DNA of 51,426 bases, from assembly GCA_021845505.1 (NCBI GenBank), contig JAJZVU010000027.1, positions 1 through 51,426 on the forward strand, given 5' to 3'. Made by a program: the position numbers and the translations under genes. This document shows, one piece after another, positions 10,374 to 20,599 of this stretch. The DNA comes from Pseudomonadota bacterium (GTDB lineage: Bacteria; Pseudomonadota; Gammaproteobacteria; Burkholderiales; Burkholderiaceae_C). The notes beneath the pieces were generated by a model. It was not told the origin of the DNA and made no database searches. It saw only the letters and a program-made list of their open reading frames with translations. How positions within the stretch are numbered: the first letter of the stretch is position 1; every line of letters begins with the position of its first letter.

Positions 10374-11588
10374 TCAGGCGGGCAAGGCCTGGGCGTCCAG
10401 CGCGCGCTTGTGCAGGATTTCCAGCGCCGGCAGGGTCTTGCCCTCGAGCACCTCGAGGAAGGCCCCGCCGCCGGTGGAGATGTAGCCGATGTCGTCGGAG
10501 ATCCCGTACTTGGCGATCGCCGCCAGCGTGTCCCCGCCTCCCGCAAGGGAAAAGCCACGGCTGTCGGCGATCGCCCGCGCGACCACCTCGGTGCCGTGGG
10601 AGAAGGCTTCGAATTCGAACACCCCCAGCGGGCCGTTCCAGACGATGGTCCCCGCCGCCTCCAGGCGCTCGGCCAGGCGGCGCGCGGTGCGCGGCCCGAT
10701 GTCCAGGATCAGGTCGTCGGCCGCCACCTCGGCGGCCGGCTTCACGCTGGCGACCGCCGTGGCGCTGAACTCCTTGGCCACCACCACGTCCTCGGGAATC
10801 GGCACCTCGGCGCCGCGCGCCTGCATCGCCTGCATCACCTGCCGCGCCTGCTCGAGCAGCTCGGGCTCGGCCAGGCTCTTGCCGATGGGCATTCCGGCCG
10901 CGAGCAGGAAGGTGTTGGCGATCCCCCCGCCGACGATCAGGCCGTCGACCTTCTGCGCCAGGCTCTGCAGGATGGTCAGCTTGGTCGAGACCTTGGAGCC
11001 GGCGACGATGGCCACCAGCGGCCGCGCCGGCTGCGCCAGCGCGCGGTGGATGGCGTCGACCTCGGCGGCCAGCAGCGGGCCGGCGCAGGCGATCGGCGCG
11101 TATTGCGCGATGCCGTAGGTGCTGGCCTCCGCGCGATGCGCGGTACCGAAGGCATCGTGGACGAAAATATCGCAAAGAGCGGCCATCTTCCGCGAAAGCT
11201 CGGGATCGTTTTTCTTCTCGCCCGGGTTCAGGCGGCAGTTCTCGAGCAGCACCACCTCCCCCGGCGCGACGCGCAAGCCCCCGTCGACCCAGTTGGAGAC
11301 CAGCGGCACCGGGCGGCCGAGCAATTGCCCCAGCCGCTCGGCCACCGGGGCCAGGCTGTCGCAGGGCCGGAATACGCCTTCGGTCGGGCGCCCCAGGTGG
11401 GAGGTCACCATCACCGCGGCGCCGGCCTCCAGCGCCATGCGCACCGCCGGCACCGAAGCGCGCACCCGCGTGTCCTCGGCGATCTGCCCCTGCGCATCCA
11501 GCGGCACGTTGAGGTCGGCGCGGATGAACACCCGCTTGCCGCGTGCCAGTCCGCGCTCGCAGACGCTGGCAAAGGTCAGGATCGACAT
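10374..11588 (-). CDS. cbbK: phosphoglycerate kinase
   Basis: A 404-residue kinase that phosphorylates 3-phosphoglycerate in the Calvin cycle and runs in the opposite direction in glycolysis. The N-terminal substrate loop RADLNVPLD, the SHLGRP motif, the hinge region and the C-terminal GGGDTLAA nucleotide loop are all present. The second of two close ATGs (11588, MSILTF) is preferred because the GGGGAG upstream is only 3 nt from the first ATG but about 9 nt from this one. It is flanked by gap and cbbA. A single pgk copy would serve both carbon fixation and central metabolism. Confidence 0.95.
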   Translation of the reverse strand: MSILTFASVCERGLARGKRVFIRADLNVPLDAQGQIAEDTRVRASVPAVRMALEAGAAVMVTSHLGRPTEGVFRPCDSLAPVAERLGQLLGRPVPLVSNWVDGGLRVAPGEVVLLENCRLNPGEKKNDPELSRKMAALCDIFVHDAFGTAHRAEASTYGIAQYAPIACAGPLLAAEVDAIHRALAQPARPLVAIVAGSKVSTKLTILQSLAQKVDGLIVGGGIANTFLLAAGMPIGKSLAEPELLEQARQVMQAMQARGAEVPIPEDVVVAKEFSATAVASVKPAAEVAADDLILDIGPRTARRLAERLEAAGTIVWNGPLGVFEFEAFSHGTEVVARAIADSRGFSLAGGGDTLAAIAKYGISDDIGYISTGGGAFLEVLEGKTLPALEILHKRALDAQALPA

Positions 11589-11618
11589 GGTCATCGGCTC
11601 CCCGGCGGCGCGCCCGCT

Positions 11619-12686
<1,068 letters not shown>

Positions 12687-13373
12687 TCAGGCCGCGCGGG
12701 CCTGGCGCGCAGCCTCGGACAGTTCCCCGAGGGTGGCGATCATGCGGTCGGGATGGCAGAGCTCGACAGGCTGTCCCATGTTGTAGCCGTAGGGCACCGC
12801 CCATACCCTGACCCCGGCCGCGCGCGCGGCCTGCACGTCGAGCCGCGAATCGCCGACGAACAGCGCGCGCTCGCGCCGGACATGGAAGGTGTCCAGGCAA
12901 TGTTGTAGCGGAATTGGATCCGGCTTTTTCGCAGGCAGGCTATCGCCCGCGACAACGAGATCAAAACAATGCAGGATGTTGTGCGCCAGGAGCACGGCCG
13001 TTGTGAAGCGCGCCTCCTTGTTGGTGACCACCGCCAGGTGCACCCCGCGCTGCCGCAGGTCGACCAGGGTTTCGTACACCCGGGGGTACAGGGTGCTGCG
13101 GGTCGCGCAGCGCTGCTGGTAGTACGGCAGCATGCGCGGCAGCAACGAGTCGATGTCCGCGGCGCTGCGCACCTCGGCCAGCGCGGTCCCGGTCGCGTGG
13201 GCGTAGGCATGCGCCAGCAATTCGCGCGTGCCATGGCCGATCCACTCGGCCACCAGGTCCTCGCTGACCCGCGGCAGCCCGAGCTCGCTCAGCAGGTCGT
13301 TGACGGCATCGCAGATCTCCGGCGCGGTTTCCACCAGCGTGCCGTCGAGGTCGAACATCACCAGATCGAACAT
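12687..13373 (-). CDS. cbbZ: phosphoglycolate phosphatase
   Basis: A 228-residue HAD phosphatase with Asp8 and Asp10 in FDLDGTLVETAPEI, the VVTNKEARF motif, Lys in AKKPDP and the metal-binding FVGDSRLDVQAA. It dephosphorylates 2-phosphoglycolate, the product of the RuBisCO oxygenase reaction. Placement between transketolase and GAPDH matches cbbZ in other proteobacterial cbb operons. It begins 10 bp after the transketolase stop. With cbbY, the operon holds two HAD phosphatases that clear different RuBisCO by-products. Confidence 0.93.
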   Translation of the reverse strand: MFDLVMFDLDGTLVETAPEICDAVNDLLSELGLPRVSEDLVAEWIGHGTRELLAHAYAHATGTALAEVRSAADIDSLLPRMLPYYQQRCATRSTLYPRVYETLVDLRQRGVHLAVVTNKEARFTTAVLLAHNILHCFDLVVAGDSLPAKKPDPIPLQHCLDTFHVRRERALFVGDSRLDVQAARAAGVRVWAVPYGYNMGQPVELCHPDRMIATLGELSEAARQARAA

Positions 13374-13383
13374 GGGGTTCCCT

Positions 13384-15438
13384 TCAGTCGGCAGCGGTGC
13401 CGTGCGCCAACAGGTGCGTCGCCACCTCGGCGACATGCTCGGCGGTGATCCCGAAATGGCGGTACAGCTGCGGTGCCGGGGCCGATTCGCCGAAACTGGC
13501 CATGCCCACCACCGCCCCCGACAGCCCCACGTACTTGTGCCACAGATCGGGTTGCGCGGCCTCCACCGCCACCCGCGGCACGCCTGCGGGCAGCACCTGC
13601 GCTCGCCACGCTGCGTCCTGTCGGTCGAACAGCGCGCTGCAAGGCATCGACACCACGCGCGCGGCCACCCCCTGCGCGGCCAGCAGCCGGCTGGCCTGCA
13701 GCGCGATGTCCACCTCCGATCCGGTGGCGATGAGCACCAGCGCGGGCTCGCCGCCCGGTGCATCGGCCAGCACGTAGGCGCCGCGCTCGATGCGCGCCTC
13801 GTCGCCCTGCGGGTGCTGCTGCTGCGGCAGGTTCTGCCTCGACAGCAACAGCGCGCTGGGGCCGTCGCGGCGCTCCAGCGCGTGCTTCCACGCGACCGCC
13901 GTCTCCAGCATGTCGGCCGGGCGCCAGACGTCCAGCCCGGGGATCAGCCGCAGGCTGGGGGCCTGCTCGACGGCCTGGTGGGTGGGCCCGTCCTCGCCGA
14001 GGCCGATGGAGTCGTGGGAGAACACGTGCACCACCCGCTGCTTCATCAGCGCGCTCATGCGCAGCGCGTTGCGCGAGTAGTCGGAAAACACCAGGAAGGT
14101 GCCGCCGTAGGGCATCACCCCGCCGTGCAGCGCCAGGCCGTTCATCATCGCCGCCATGCCGAACTCGCGCACCCCGTAGGACAGGTAGTTGACCGGCCTG
14201 TCCTGCTGCCCGGTGGCCCAGGCGTTCGAGTCCTTCACCGCGGTCAGGTTCGATCCGGTCAGGTCGGCCGAGCCGCCGAACAGCTCGGGCAGCGCCGGCA
14301 CCAGGGTCTCGAGGGCGAGCTGCGAGGCCTTGCGGGTCGCGGTGGCGCCACCGACGCCGCGCGCCGCGGCGTACAGCCGCTGCACCACGGCCTGCCAGTC
14401 GGCCGGGAGTTCGCCGCGCAGCCGGCGCCGCAGCTGCTCGGCCAGCTCGGGATAGGCCTGCGCGTAGGCCTGCAGCCGCCGGTTCCAGGCCTGCTCCAGC
14501 GCGGCGCCGCGAGGGCGCGCGTCCCACGCCTGGTAGATGTCCTGGGGGATCTCGAAGGGCGCGTAGGGCCAGTCGAGCGCGCGCCGCGTGGCCTCGGCCT
14601 CGGCCTGCCCCAGCGGCGCGCCGTGCACCTCGTGGCCGCCGGCCTTGTGCGGAGACCCCCAGCCGATGCTGGTGGTGCACACGATCAGCGACGGCCGCTC
14701 GCTGGTCCTGGCCTCGACGCTGGCGCGCTCCAGCGCCAGCGCGTCGTGGCCGTCGACCGGCCCGATGACATTCCAGCCATAGGCGACGAAACGCTTGGCG
14801 GTGTCCTCGCCGAACCAGTGTTCGACATGGCCGTCGATCGAGATGCCGTTGTCGTCGTAGTAGACGATCAGCTTGTTCAGTCCCAGCGTGCCGGCCAGCG
14901 AGCACACCTCGTGGCTGATGCCCTCCATCAGGCAGCCGTCGCCGGCGAACACGTAGGTGTAGTGGTCGATCACGTCGTGCCCGGGGCGGTTGAACTCCCG
15001 CGCCAGCAGCCGCTCGGCCAGCGCCATGCCCACCGCGTTGGCCAGCCCCTGGCCCAGCGGCCCGGTGGTGGTCTCGACCCCGGGGGCGCAGCCGTATTCC
15101 GGGTGTCCCGGGGTCATGCTGTGCAGTTGCCTGAACCGGCGGACCTCCTCCAGCGGCAATGCGTATCCGCTGAGGTGCAGCAAGGCGTACAGCAGCATCG
15201 ACGCGTGGCCGTTGGACAGCACGAAGCGATCGCGGTTGGGCCACTGCGGGTTGGCCGGGTTGTGGTGCAGGTGGCCGCGCCACAGCACCTCGGCGATGTC
15301 GGCCATTCCCATCGGCGCGCCCGGGTGCCCGGAGTTGGCGGCCTCGACGGCGTCGATGGCCAGGAAGCGGATCGCATTGGCCAGCCGGCGGCGCTGGGCG
15401 GGGTCGATGACGGACTGCAGGCTTTTGTCGGGGTTCAT
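13384..15438 (-). CDS. cbbT: transketolase
   Basis: A 684-residue thiamine-diphosphate enzyme that moves two-carbon ketol units to regenerate pentose phosphates. Visible features are [11 protein letters not shown] with His38, the TPP-binding [12 protein letters not shown] (166-177), the pyrimidine domain segment [15 protein letters not shown], and a C-terminal domain near VSMPC. Length is standard. It lies between cbbP (41-bp gap) and cbbZ (10-bp gap), so it is the carbon-fixation copy. Confidence 0.96.
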   Translation of the reverse strand: MNPDKSLQSVIDPAQRRRLANAIRFLAIDAVEAANSGHPGAPMGMADIAEVLWRGHLHHNPANPQWPNRDRFVLSNGHASMLLYALLHLSGYALPLEEVRRFRQLHSMTPGHPEYGCAPGVETTTGPLGQGLANAVGMALAERLLAREFNRPGHDVIDHYTYVFAGDGCLMEGISHEVCSLAGTLGLNKLIVYYDDNGISIDGHVEHWFGEDTAKRFVAYGWNVIGPVDGHDALALERASVEARTSERPSLIVCTTSIGWGSPHKAGGHEVHGAPLGQAEAEATRRALDWPYAPFEIPQDIYQAWDARPRGAALEQAWNRRLQAYAQAYPELAEQLRRRLRGELPADWQAVVQRLYAAARGVGGATATRKASQLALETLVPALPELFGGSADLTGSNLTAVKDSNAWATGQQDRPVNYLSYGVREFGMAAMMNGLALHGGVMPYGGTFLVFSDYSRNALRMSALMKQRVVHVFSHDSIGLGEDGPTHQAVEQAPSLRLIPGLDVWRPADMLETAVAWKHALERRDGPSALLLSRQNLPQQQHPQGDEARIERGAYVLADAPGGEPALVLIATGSEVDIALQASRLLAAQGVAARVVSMPCSALFDRQDAAWRAQVLPAGVPRVAVEAAQPDLWHKYVGLSGAVVGMASFGESAPAPQLYRHFGITAEHVAEVATHLLAHGTAAD

Positions 15439-15479
15439 GGTCGATTTCGAGACTAAATCGGGCAGAGCTCGGCAGCGCT

Positions 15480-16355
15480 CTACGCTGCCCTGCGTTTCAA
15501 GTCCATCAGCCGCAGGATCATCGGCGTGAAGATCAGCTGCATCGCCAACCCCATCTTGCCCCCCGGCACGACCAGGGTGTTGGGGCGGCTCATCCAGGAA
15601 TCATGCAGCATCGCCAGCAGGTAGGGAAAGTCGATTCCGTGCGGATCGGCGAAACGGATCACCACCATGCTCTCGTCCAGGCTCGGGATGTCCTTGGCGA
15701 TGAAAGGGTTGGAAGTGTCGACGGTCGGCACCCTCTGGAAATTGACATGGGTCCGCGAGAACTGCGGGGTGATGTGGTGCACATAGTCGGGCATGCGGCG
15801 AAGGATCGTATCCATCACCGCCTCCTGGGAGTATCCGCGCTGGGTCTGGTCGCGATGCAGCTTCTGGATCCATTCCAGGTTGATGATCGGCACCACGCCG
15901 ACCAGCAGGTCGACCTGGCCGGCGATGTCGATCCCGGCGTCGGCATAGCCGCCATGCAGCCCCTCGTAGAACAGCAGGTCGGAGCCGGGCTGCATGTCCT
16001 TCCATTCGGTGAAGTGGCCCGCGGGAACTCCGTGCTCGGCGGCCTCGGCGTCGTCGTGCACGTATTTGCGCACCTTGCCGCCGCCGCTGGCGCCGTAGTC
16101 GCCGAACACCCGCTGCAACTCGCCGAGCAGGTTGGCCTCGGGCCCGAAGTGGCTGAAGGCCTGGTCGGCCAGCTGCTCGCGCCGCTTCATCTCCTCGCGC
16201 ATCTCCGCGCGGTTGTAGCGATGGAAGGAGTCCCCCTCGATGATCTGGGCCTGCAACTTCTCGCGCCGGAAGATGTGCTGGAAACTGCGCATCACGGTGG
16301 TCGTGCCGGCTCCCGACGAACCGGTGATCGCGATGATGGGATGCTTGACCGACAT
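15480..16355 (-). CDS. cbbP: phosphoribulokinase
   Basis: A 291-residue kinase of the short, hexadecameric/octameric bacterial PRK class. It converts ribulose-5-phosphate to RuBP, a reaction specific to the Calvin cycle. The P-loop [10 protein letters not shown] is at residues 11-20 and a Walker B-like [10 protein letters not shown] segment follows. The family blocks [11 protein letters not shown] and [13 protein letters not shown] are intact. The start MSVKHP was chosen over a TTG seven codons upstream because it matches the family. With cbbF it is the strongest evidence that the host can fix CO2. Confidence 0.96.
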   Translation of the reverse strand: MSVKHPIIAITGSSGAGTTTVMRSFQHIFRREKLQAQIIEGDSFHRYNRAEMREEMKRREQLADQAFSHFGPEANLLGELQRVFGDYGASGGGKVRKYVHDDAEAAEHGVPAGHFTEWKDMQPGSDLLFYEGLHGGYADAGIDIAGQVDLLVGVVPIINLEWIQKLHRDQTQRGYSQEAVMDTILRRMPDYVHHITPQFSRTHVNFQRVPTVDTSNPFIAKDIPSLDESMVVIRFADPHGIDFPYLLAMLHDSWMSRPNTLVVPGGKMGLAMQLIFTPMILRLMDLKRRAA

Positions 16356-16389
16356 GGCAAAGGACTCGGAAGACAAGGCGAGGACAAGG

Positions 16390-16418
16390 CGCGGGCCGCC
16401 GCATCGCGGCGGCCCGCG
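16390..16418 (-). other. cbbF-cbbP intercistronic GC hairpin
   Basis: A perfect inverted repeat with 13-bp arms (16390-16402 and 16406-16418) and a 3-nt centre lies in the 109-bp gap between cbbF and cbbP. It is purely G/C in the stem and lacks a following T-tract on either strand, so it is not a standard intrinsic terminator. An mRNA-stabilising or attenuating element that sets the ratio of cbbF to downstream genes is the likeliest function, by inference. Confidence 0.6.
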
Positions 16419-16464
16419 CGGCGAAGCCGTGCTGGCGGGACGGTGAGGGCGTGCCCGCCCGCGA

Positions 16465-17544
16465 TCAGGCGCGCGCGCCGTCGGCGTACAGCGAGCGATC
16501 CTTGAACAGCGGGGAGACGAAAGGCTTGTCCTGACCGCTATCGTATTCCTGGTGGTAACGCTCCAGGCGCAGGATCTCGCTTTTCGACCCCAGGATCACC
16601 GGCACGCGCTGGTGCAGCGCCTCGGGCTGCAGGTCGAGGATGCGCTGGCGTCCGGTGGAGGCGGCGCCGCCCGCCTGCTCGACGATCAGCGCCATCGGAT
16701 TGGCTTCGTACAGCAGCCGCAGCCGCCCGGCGCGCCCCGGATCCTTGGTGTCCCGGGGATAGAGGAACACCCCGCCGCGCATCAGGATGCGATGCACCTC
16801 GGCGACCAGCGAGGCGATCCAGCGGGTGTTGAAGTCGCGCCCGCGGTCGCCGCTGCGACCCGCCTTGCATTCGGCGACGTAGCGCTGCACCGGGGGCTCC
16901 CAGAAGCGCTCGTTGCTGGCGTTGATCGCGAACTCGCTGGTCTCCTCGGGGATGCTCAGGTCGGGGTGGGTGAGGATGAAATTGCCGATCTCGCGGTCCA
17001 GCGTGAAGCCGTGGGTGCCCTTGCCGACACTGAGCACCAGCATGGTCGCCGGGCCGTAGATCGCGTAGCCGGCGGCCACCTGCTCGACGCCGCGCCGCAG
17101 GTAGTCGGCCTCGCGCGGCTCGCCGATTCCCTGCGCCCGCAACACCGAGAAGATGCTGCCCACCGAGACGTTGACATCGATGTTCGACGAGCCGTCCAGC
17201 GGGTCGAACACCAGCAGGAACGGTCCGCGCTCGAACTGCCGCGGCAGCGCGTAGGGCTGCTCCATTTCCTCCGAGGCCATGCCGGCCACCAGGCCGCCCC
17301 ATTCGCAGGACTGGATGATCACCTCGTTGGACAGCACGTCCAGGCGTTTCTGGGTCTCGCCCTGGACGTTGGCGCTGTCCAGCGAGCCCAGGAAGCCGCC
17401 GAGCGCGCCCTTGGCGGTCATCGCCGCGATGGCCTTGACCGCCGCGGTGACGTCGACCAGCAGGGCCGCCAGGTCGGCCTGGTCCTCGGCGCCGTGCAGT
17501 TGCTCGATGAGGAACTTGGAAATCGTGGTGCGGCCCTGCAGCAT
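16465..17544 (-). CDS. cbbF: class I fructose-1,6-bisphosphatase
   Basis: A 359-residue magnesium-dependent sugar bisphosphatase that yields fructose-6-phosphate; Calvin-type enzymes may also hydrolyse sedoheptulose-1,7-bisphosphate. The metal site [18 protein letters not shown] (about 112-129) and the substrate block [20 protein letters not shown] are complete. The start [12 protein letters not shown] matches the family. The frame stays open upstream through an 11-bp repeat, so a longer product cannot be excluded. It is the first gene of the cbb operon, with a leader of nearly 300 nt and a divergent cbbR. Confidence 0.95.
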   Translation of the reverse strand: MLQGRTTISKFLIEQLHGAEDQADLAALLVDVTAAVKAIAAMTAKGALGGFLGSLDSANVQGETQKRLDVLSNEVIIQSCEWGGLVAGMASEEMEQPYALPRQFERGPFLLVFDPLDGSSNIDVNVSVGSIFSVLRAQGIGEPREADYLRRGVEQVAAGYAIYGPATMLVLSVGKGTHGFTLDREIGNFILTHPDLSIPEETSEFAINASNERFWEPPVQRYVAECKAGRSGDRGRDFNTRWIASLVAEVHRILMRGGVFLYPRDTKDPGRAGRLRLLYEANPMALIVEQAGGAASTGRQRILDLQPEALHQRVPVILGSKSEILRLERYHQEYDSGQDKPFVSPLFKDRSLYADGARA

Positions 17545-17560
17545 GATGCGTCTCCCCGAA

Positions 17561-17623
17561 TGCCTGCCGAATGCCTGCCGTATGCGTGCCGTATGCGTGC
17601 CGTATGCGTGCCGAATGGCTGCC
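17561..17623. repeat. 11-bp tandem repeat in the cbbF leader
   Basis: Five full copies of TGCSTGCCGWA (17561-17571, 17572-17582, 17583-17593, 17594-17604, 17605-17615) and a partial sixth lie 17 bp upstream of the cbbF start. The period is close to one helical turn, so proteins bound to successive units would face the same side of the DNA. It lies downstream of the predicted promoter and would be transcribed. Possible roles are regulator binding, translation control or replication-slippage variation. Confidence 0.8.
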
Positions 17624-17638
17624 ATCTCCCGGCGCCGC

Positions 17639-17684
17639 CGGTTTCTTGCAAGCCCCCTGCTGGCAGGGGGCTTGAAAAAAACCG
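17639..17684. repeat. 46-bp near-perfect palindrome in the cbbF leader
   Basis: Arms of 22 bp around a TG centre (17661-17662) match at all but two positions. The inner core CAAGCCCCCTGC (17649-17660) pairs perfectly with 17663-17674, and the outer CGGTTT (17639-17644) pairs with AAACCG (17679-17684). As RNA in the cbbF direction it forms a long hairpin preceded, not followed, by a U-rich run. It therefore does not look like an intrinsic terminator for either gene. It could be an operator, an RNA leader structure or a palindromic mobile repeat. Confidence 0.8.
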
Positions 17685-17833
17685 CAGCCTCGACAACACG
17701 GAGACTCGCATGGATCCCAACCACCTTGGGGCTGCGGCACAAACCCCATGCCTGCCGCCGCGCGCCAGGTCCTTCCCGCGGGGCAGGCCGCGCAGCGGCG
17801 CTACGGGCCGGTGCGCGACAGGGGTCGAAGACA

Positions 17834-17862
17834 AATATAAGCGGACACGCAATTAAGGTAAA
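17834..17862 (-). promoter_or_regulatory. predicted cbbF operon promoter
   Basis: Read on the minus strand there is a -35 box TTTACC (complement of 17857-17862), a 17-nt spacer and a -10 box TATATT (complement of 17834-17839). It lies in the only AT-rich part of the cbbF-cbbR gap, next to the cbbR start, where CbbR normally binds. Transcription would begin near 17827, giving a leader of roughly 280 nt. A TGATCA palindrome at 17875-17880 lies upstream of it. No exact CbbR site was assigned. Confidence 0.6.
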
Positions 17863-17897
17863 TTCACGATTGCTTGATCATGACTTCAGGAACTCTG

Positions 17898-18956
17898 ATG
17901 AAAAACATCACCCTGCGCCAGCTTAGGGTCTTCGTCGCCGCGGCCAGGCACCTGCATTTCGGCAAGGCGGCGCAGCAGTTGCACCTGACACCGCCCGCGG
18001 TGTCGATGCACATCCGCGAGCTCGAGCAGCAGGTCGGCCTGCCGCTGTTCGAGCGCCACGGCAGGGCGGTGAGCCTGACCCTGACCGCCGAGTACCTGCT
18101 GGTCTACGCGCGCCGGGTGCTGGCCACGCTGAAGGAGGCCGAGGATGCGCTGGCGCGATTTCGCGGCCTGCAGTCCGGTCGGCTGAGCATCGGCATGGTC
18201 AGCTCGGCCAAGTACTTCGTGCCCCGGCTGCTGGCGATGTTCCGCGACGAACACCCGCACATCGAGGTGCGGCTGGCGGTGGGCAACCGCGAGCAGCTGG
18301 TCGAGCAATTGCAGGGCCACGACGTGGACCTGGCGATCATGGGCCGCCCGCCGCGCGAGCTGGCCACCCGCGGCGAGCCGTTCGCGGCCCACCCGCTGGG
18401 AATCGTCTGTGCGGCCGATCACCCGCTGATGCGCGGTGAGCCCAAGCCGGCGTCGGCGTTGGCGCAGTTCGGCTTTGTCATCCGCGAAGCCGGCTCGGGA
18501 ACGCGCAGCGCGATGGAGGACTACCTGCGCGAGTGGCGGGTGGAGCCGCGCATCGAAATGGAGCTCGCGAGCAACGAAACCATCAAGCAGATGGTGATGT
18601 CGGGACTCGGCGTGAGCTTCCTGTCGCTGCATGGAGTCGGCCTGGAACTGCGCAACGGCCTCATCGGCGTGCCGGAGATCGAAGGCCTGCCGCTGGTGCG
18701 CAGCTGGCAGATCGTCCACACCTCCAGCCACGCGCTGTCGCCCGCGGCCGAGGCCTTCCGCTACTTCGTGCTGGAAAACGGCGAATCCTGGCTGGCGCGC
18801 GAGTTCGGCAGCCTGCAGCCACTGCCGGTCGAGGCGCTGAGCCCCACGCCGGCGCAGCTGGCCGCCAGGCAACGAGTCAGGCGCGAAGCGCGGCAAGCCC
18901 CGCCAGCAGCGCCAGCGGCGCCGTCTCGGCGCGCAGGGTCCGCGGACCCAGGCTGA
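17898..18956 (+). CDS. cbbR: LysR-type regulator CbbR
   Basis: A 352-residue LysR-family regulator, divergent from the cbb operon it probably controls. The N-terminal winged-helix domain spans about residues 1-60 (ITLRQLRVFVAAARHLHFGKAAQ). A periplasmic-binding-protein-like sensor domain follows; in CbbR proteins it senses metabolites such as RuBP or NADPH. AGGA lies 7 nt before the ATG at 17898, favouring it over an ATG 18 bp upstream. The C-terminal tail, rich in Ala, Pro and Arg, overlaps rsmE on the other strand by 80 bp and looks like an extension beyond the usual end. Confidence 0.92.
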   Translation: MKNITLRQLRVFVAAARHLHFGKAAQQLHLTPPAVSMHIRELEQQVGLPLFERHGRAVSLTLTAEYLLVYARRVLATLKEAEDALARFRGLQSGRLSIGMVSSAKYFVPRLLAMFRDEHPHIEVRLAVGNREQLVEQLQGHDVDLAIMGRPPRELATRGEPFAAHPLGIVCAADHPLMRGEPKPASALAQFGFVIREAGSGTRSAMEDYLREWRVEPRIEMELASNETIKQMVMSGLGVSFLSLHGVGLELRNGLIGVPEIEGLPLVRSWQIVHTSSHALSPAAEAFRYFVLENGESWLAREFGSLQPLPVEALSPTPAQLAARQRVRREARQAPPAAPAAPSRRAGSADPG

Positions 18957-19611
18957 CGGGAACGAAGCCGGCGCGCAACGCAAGCCCGATCTCCGCATCG
19001 TCGAGTCCGCCCTCCGGGCCGCTGAGGGCCAGCACCGCCTGCCCGGCGGGCAGCCCGGCCGCCCAGCGCGCCAGCGGCAGCACCTGCGCCTGCGCCTGCG
19101 ACGGCGCCGCCAGCAGGCAACGCGCGGCCTCGTCCGCCGCAGGCAGCCCGCGCAGCCAGCGCTCCAGCGTCTGCACCGGGCGCAGCTGCGGCAGGCGGTT
19201 GCGCCCGCACTGTTCGCAGGCGGCGATGGCCACGCCGCGCCAGTGCGCGCAACGCCGCTCGGCGCGCTCGCCCTCCAGCCTGAGCACGGCGCGCGAGGTC
19301 ATCAGCGGCGCGATGCGCTGCGCGCCGAGCTCGACGGCCTTCTCGACCAGCCAGTCCATGCGCTCGTTGGCCGGCATGCCCACCGCCAGCTCGATCTCCC
19401 AGGCGGCCTCGCGTTCGACGCCCTCGAAGGCCAGCAACTCGACGCGGTCGCCGGCGTCGCCCAGCCGCGCCCGCCACTGGCCGCCGCCGCCGTCGAACAC
19501 GACCACCGGGTCGCCGGCGCGCAGCCGCAGCGCGCGCACGTGGCGCAAGGCCGGCGGGCCGAGCGCGACGACGCCGGCCTGCAGCGGGGGTTCGAGGTAG
19601 AGGCGGTGCAT
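18877..19611 (-). CDS. rsmE: 16S rRNA (uracil1498-N3)-methyltransferase
   Basis: A 244-residue SPOUT-class methyltransferase that methylates U1498 of 16S rRNA using SAM. The N-terminal PUA-like domain HVRALRLRAGDPVVVFDGGGG is followed by ERMDWLVEKAVELGAQRIAPL and CEQCGRNRLP. The C-terminal SAM-binding knot is ALSGPEGGLDDAEI then LGPRTLRAETAPLAL, typical of RsmE. It is the third gene after glnE and tal on the minus strand (30-bp gap to tal), and its 3' end overlaps cbbR by 80 bp on the opposite strand. Confidence 0.93.
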   Translation of the reverse strand: MHRLYLEPPLQAGVVALGPPALRHVRALRLRAGDPVVVFDGGGGQWRARLGDAGDRVELLAFEGVEREAAWEIELAVGMPANERMDWLVEKAVELGAQRIAPLMTSRAVLRLEGERAERRCAHWRGVAIAACEQCGRNRLPQLRPVQTLERWLRGLPAADEAARCLLAAPSQAQAQVLPLARWAAGLPAGQAVLALSGPEGGLDDAEIGLALRAGFVPVSLGPRTLRAETAPLALLAGLAALRA

Positions 19612-19641
19612 CGCGCAGCCGGCACGCGGCCGGCGGGTCCG

Positions 19642-20586
19642 TCAACCGCGCAGCAGCTCCAGCAGCGCCACGGTGTCGTCGACGAACGCGGCGATCCCCT
19701 CGGCCAGCTTGCTGCGGCTCATCGCGTCGCCGGCCAGCGCGGCGTCGAACTCGGCGCGCGTCACCTGCAGCGGCGCGTCGTCCTCGGCGGCTCCGGGGTG
19801 CCGCGGGTCCAGCCGCCTGGGCAGCGCCTGCGGCGAGCCGGCCAGCTCGTCCAGCAGCGCGGGCGACACGGTCAGCAGGTCGCATCCGCACAGCGCGGCG
19901 ATCTGCGAGGTCTGCCGGAAGCTCGCCCCCATGACCTCGGTGGCCACGCCACGCGACTTGTAGAAGCGCCAGATGCGCAGCAGCGCGCGCACCCCGGGGT
20001 CGGCCTCGCCGGCGTGGGCCGCGGCGTCCCAGGAATCGCCGGCCTGTCGACGCGCCCAATCGGTGATGCGGCCGACGAACGGAGACACCAGCTGCACCCC
20101 GGCGGCCGCGCAGGCGCGCGCCTGGGTGAAGCTGAACAGCAGGGTCATGTTGCAGGCGATGCCGTGCTCGCGCAGCCGGCGCGCCGCCTCGATGCCTTCC
20201 CAGGTGGTCGCCAGCTTGATCAGCACCCTCGAGCGCGCGACCCCGGCCGCCTCGTACAGCTCGATCACCCGCCGCGCGCGCTGCACGCTGGCCTGCGCGT
20301 CGTGCGACAGCCGGGCGTCGATCTCGGTCGATACCCGCCCGGGAACGCGCTGCAGGATCTCGCAGCCGAAGCGCACCAGCAGGCGGTCCATCGCCAGGTC
20401 GGGGTCGGCGGCCCGGCGCAGCGCCGGCTCGCCCAGCAGCGGCGCGTAGTCCGGCTGGCGCACCGCCCGCAGCACCAGGCTCGGGTTGGTCGTCGCCTCC
20501 TGCGCGCCCAGCCCGGGCAGGCGCAGGTACTCGGCGGTATCGGCCACCACCCGGGTGTGGCGCCGCAGATCGTCCAGGGAGCTCAT
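19642..20586 (-). CDS. tal: transaldolase
   Basis: A 314-residue TIM-barrel aldolase of the pentose phosphate pathway that transfers a dihydroxyacetone unit. The Schiff-base Lys124 lies in VLIKLATTWEG, and ATTNPSLVLRAV plus MTLLFSFTQARACA are the family signatures. It is 13 bp downstream of glnE and 30 bp upstream of rsmE. It is not in the cbb operon but lies just beyond cbbR, so the wider locus collects pentose-phosphate enzymes. The family is clear; the exact subfamily is not. Confidence 0.93.
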   Translation of the reverse strand: MSSLDDLRRHTRVVADTAEYLRLPGLGAQEATTNPSLVLRAVRQPDYAPLLGEPALRRAADPDLAMDRLLVRFGCEILQRVPGRVSTEIDARLSHDAQASVQRARRVIELYEAAGVARSRVLIKLATTWEGIEAARRLREHGIACNMTLLFSFTQARACAAAGVQLVSPFVGRITDWARRQAGDSWDAAAHAGEADPGVRALLRIWRFYKSRGVATEVMGASFRQTSQIAALCGCDLLTVSPALLDELAGSPQALPRRLDPRHPGAAEDDAPLQVTRAEFDAALAGDAMSRSKLAEGIAAFVDDTVALLELLRG

Positions 20587-20599
20587 GCCCCGATGGTAC

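Noticed and set aside
17639-17684. The palindrome as an intrinsic terminator for cbbR or cbbF
   Set aside because: The A/T run is on the wrong side of the stem for either direction, and it lies upstream of both genes' coding parts.
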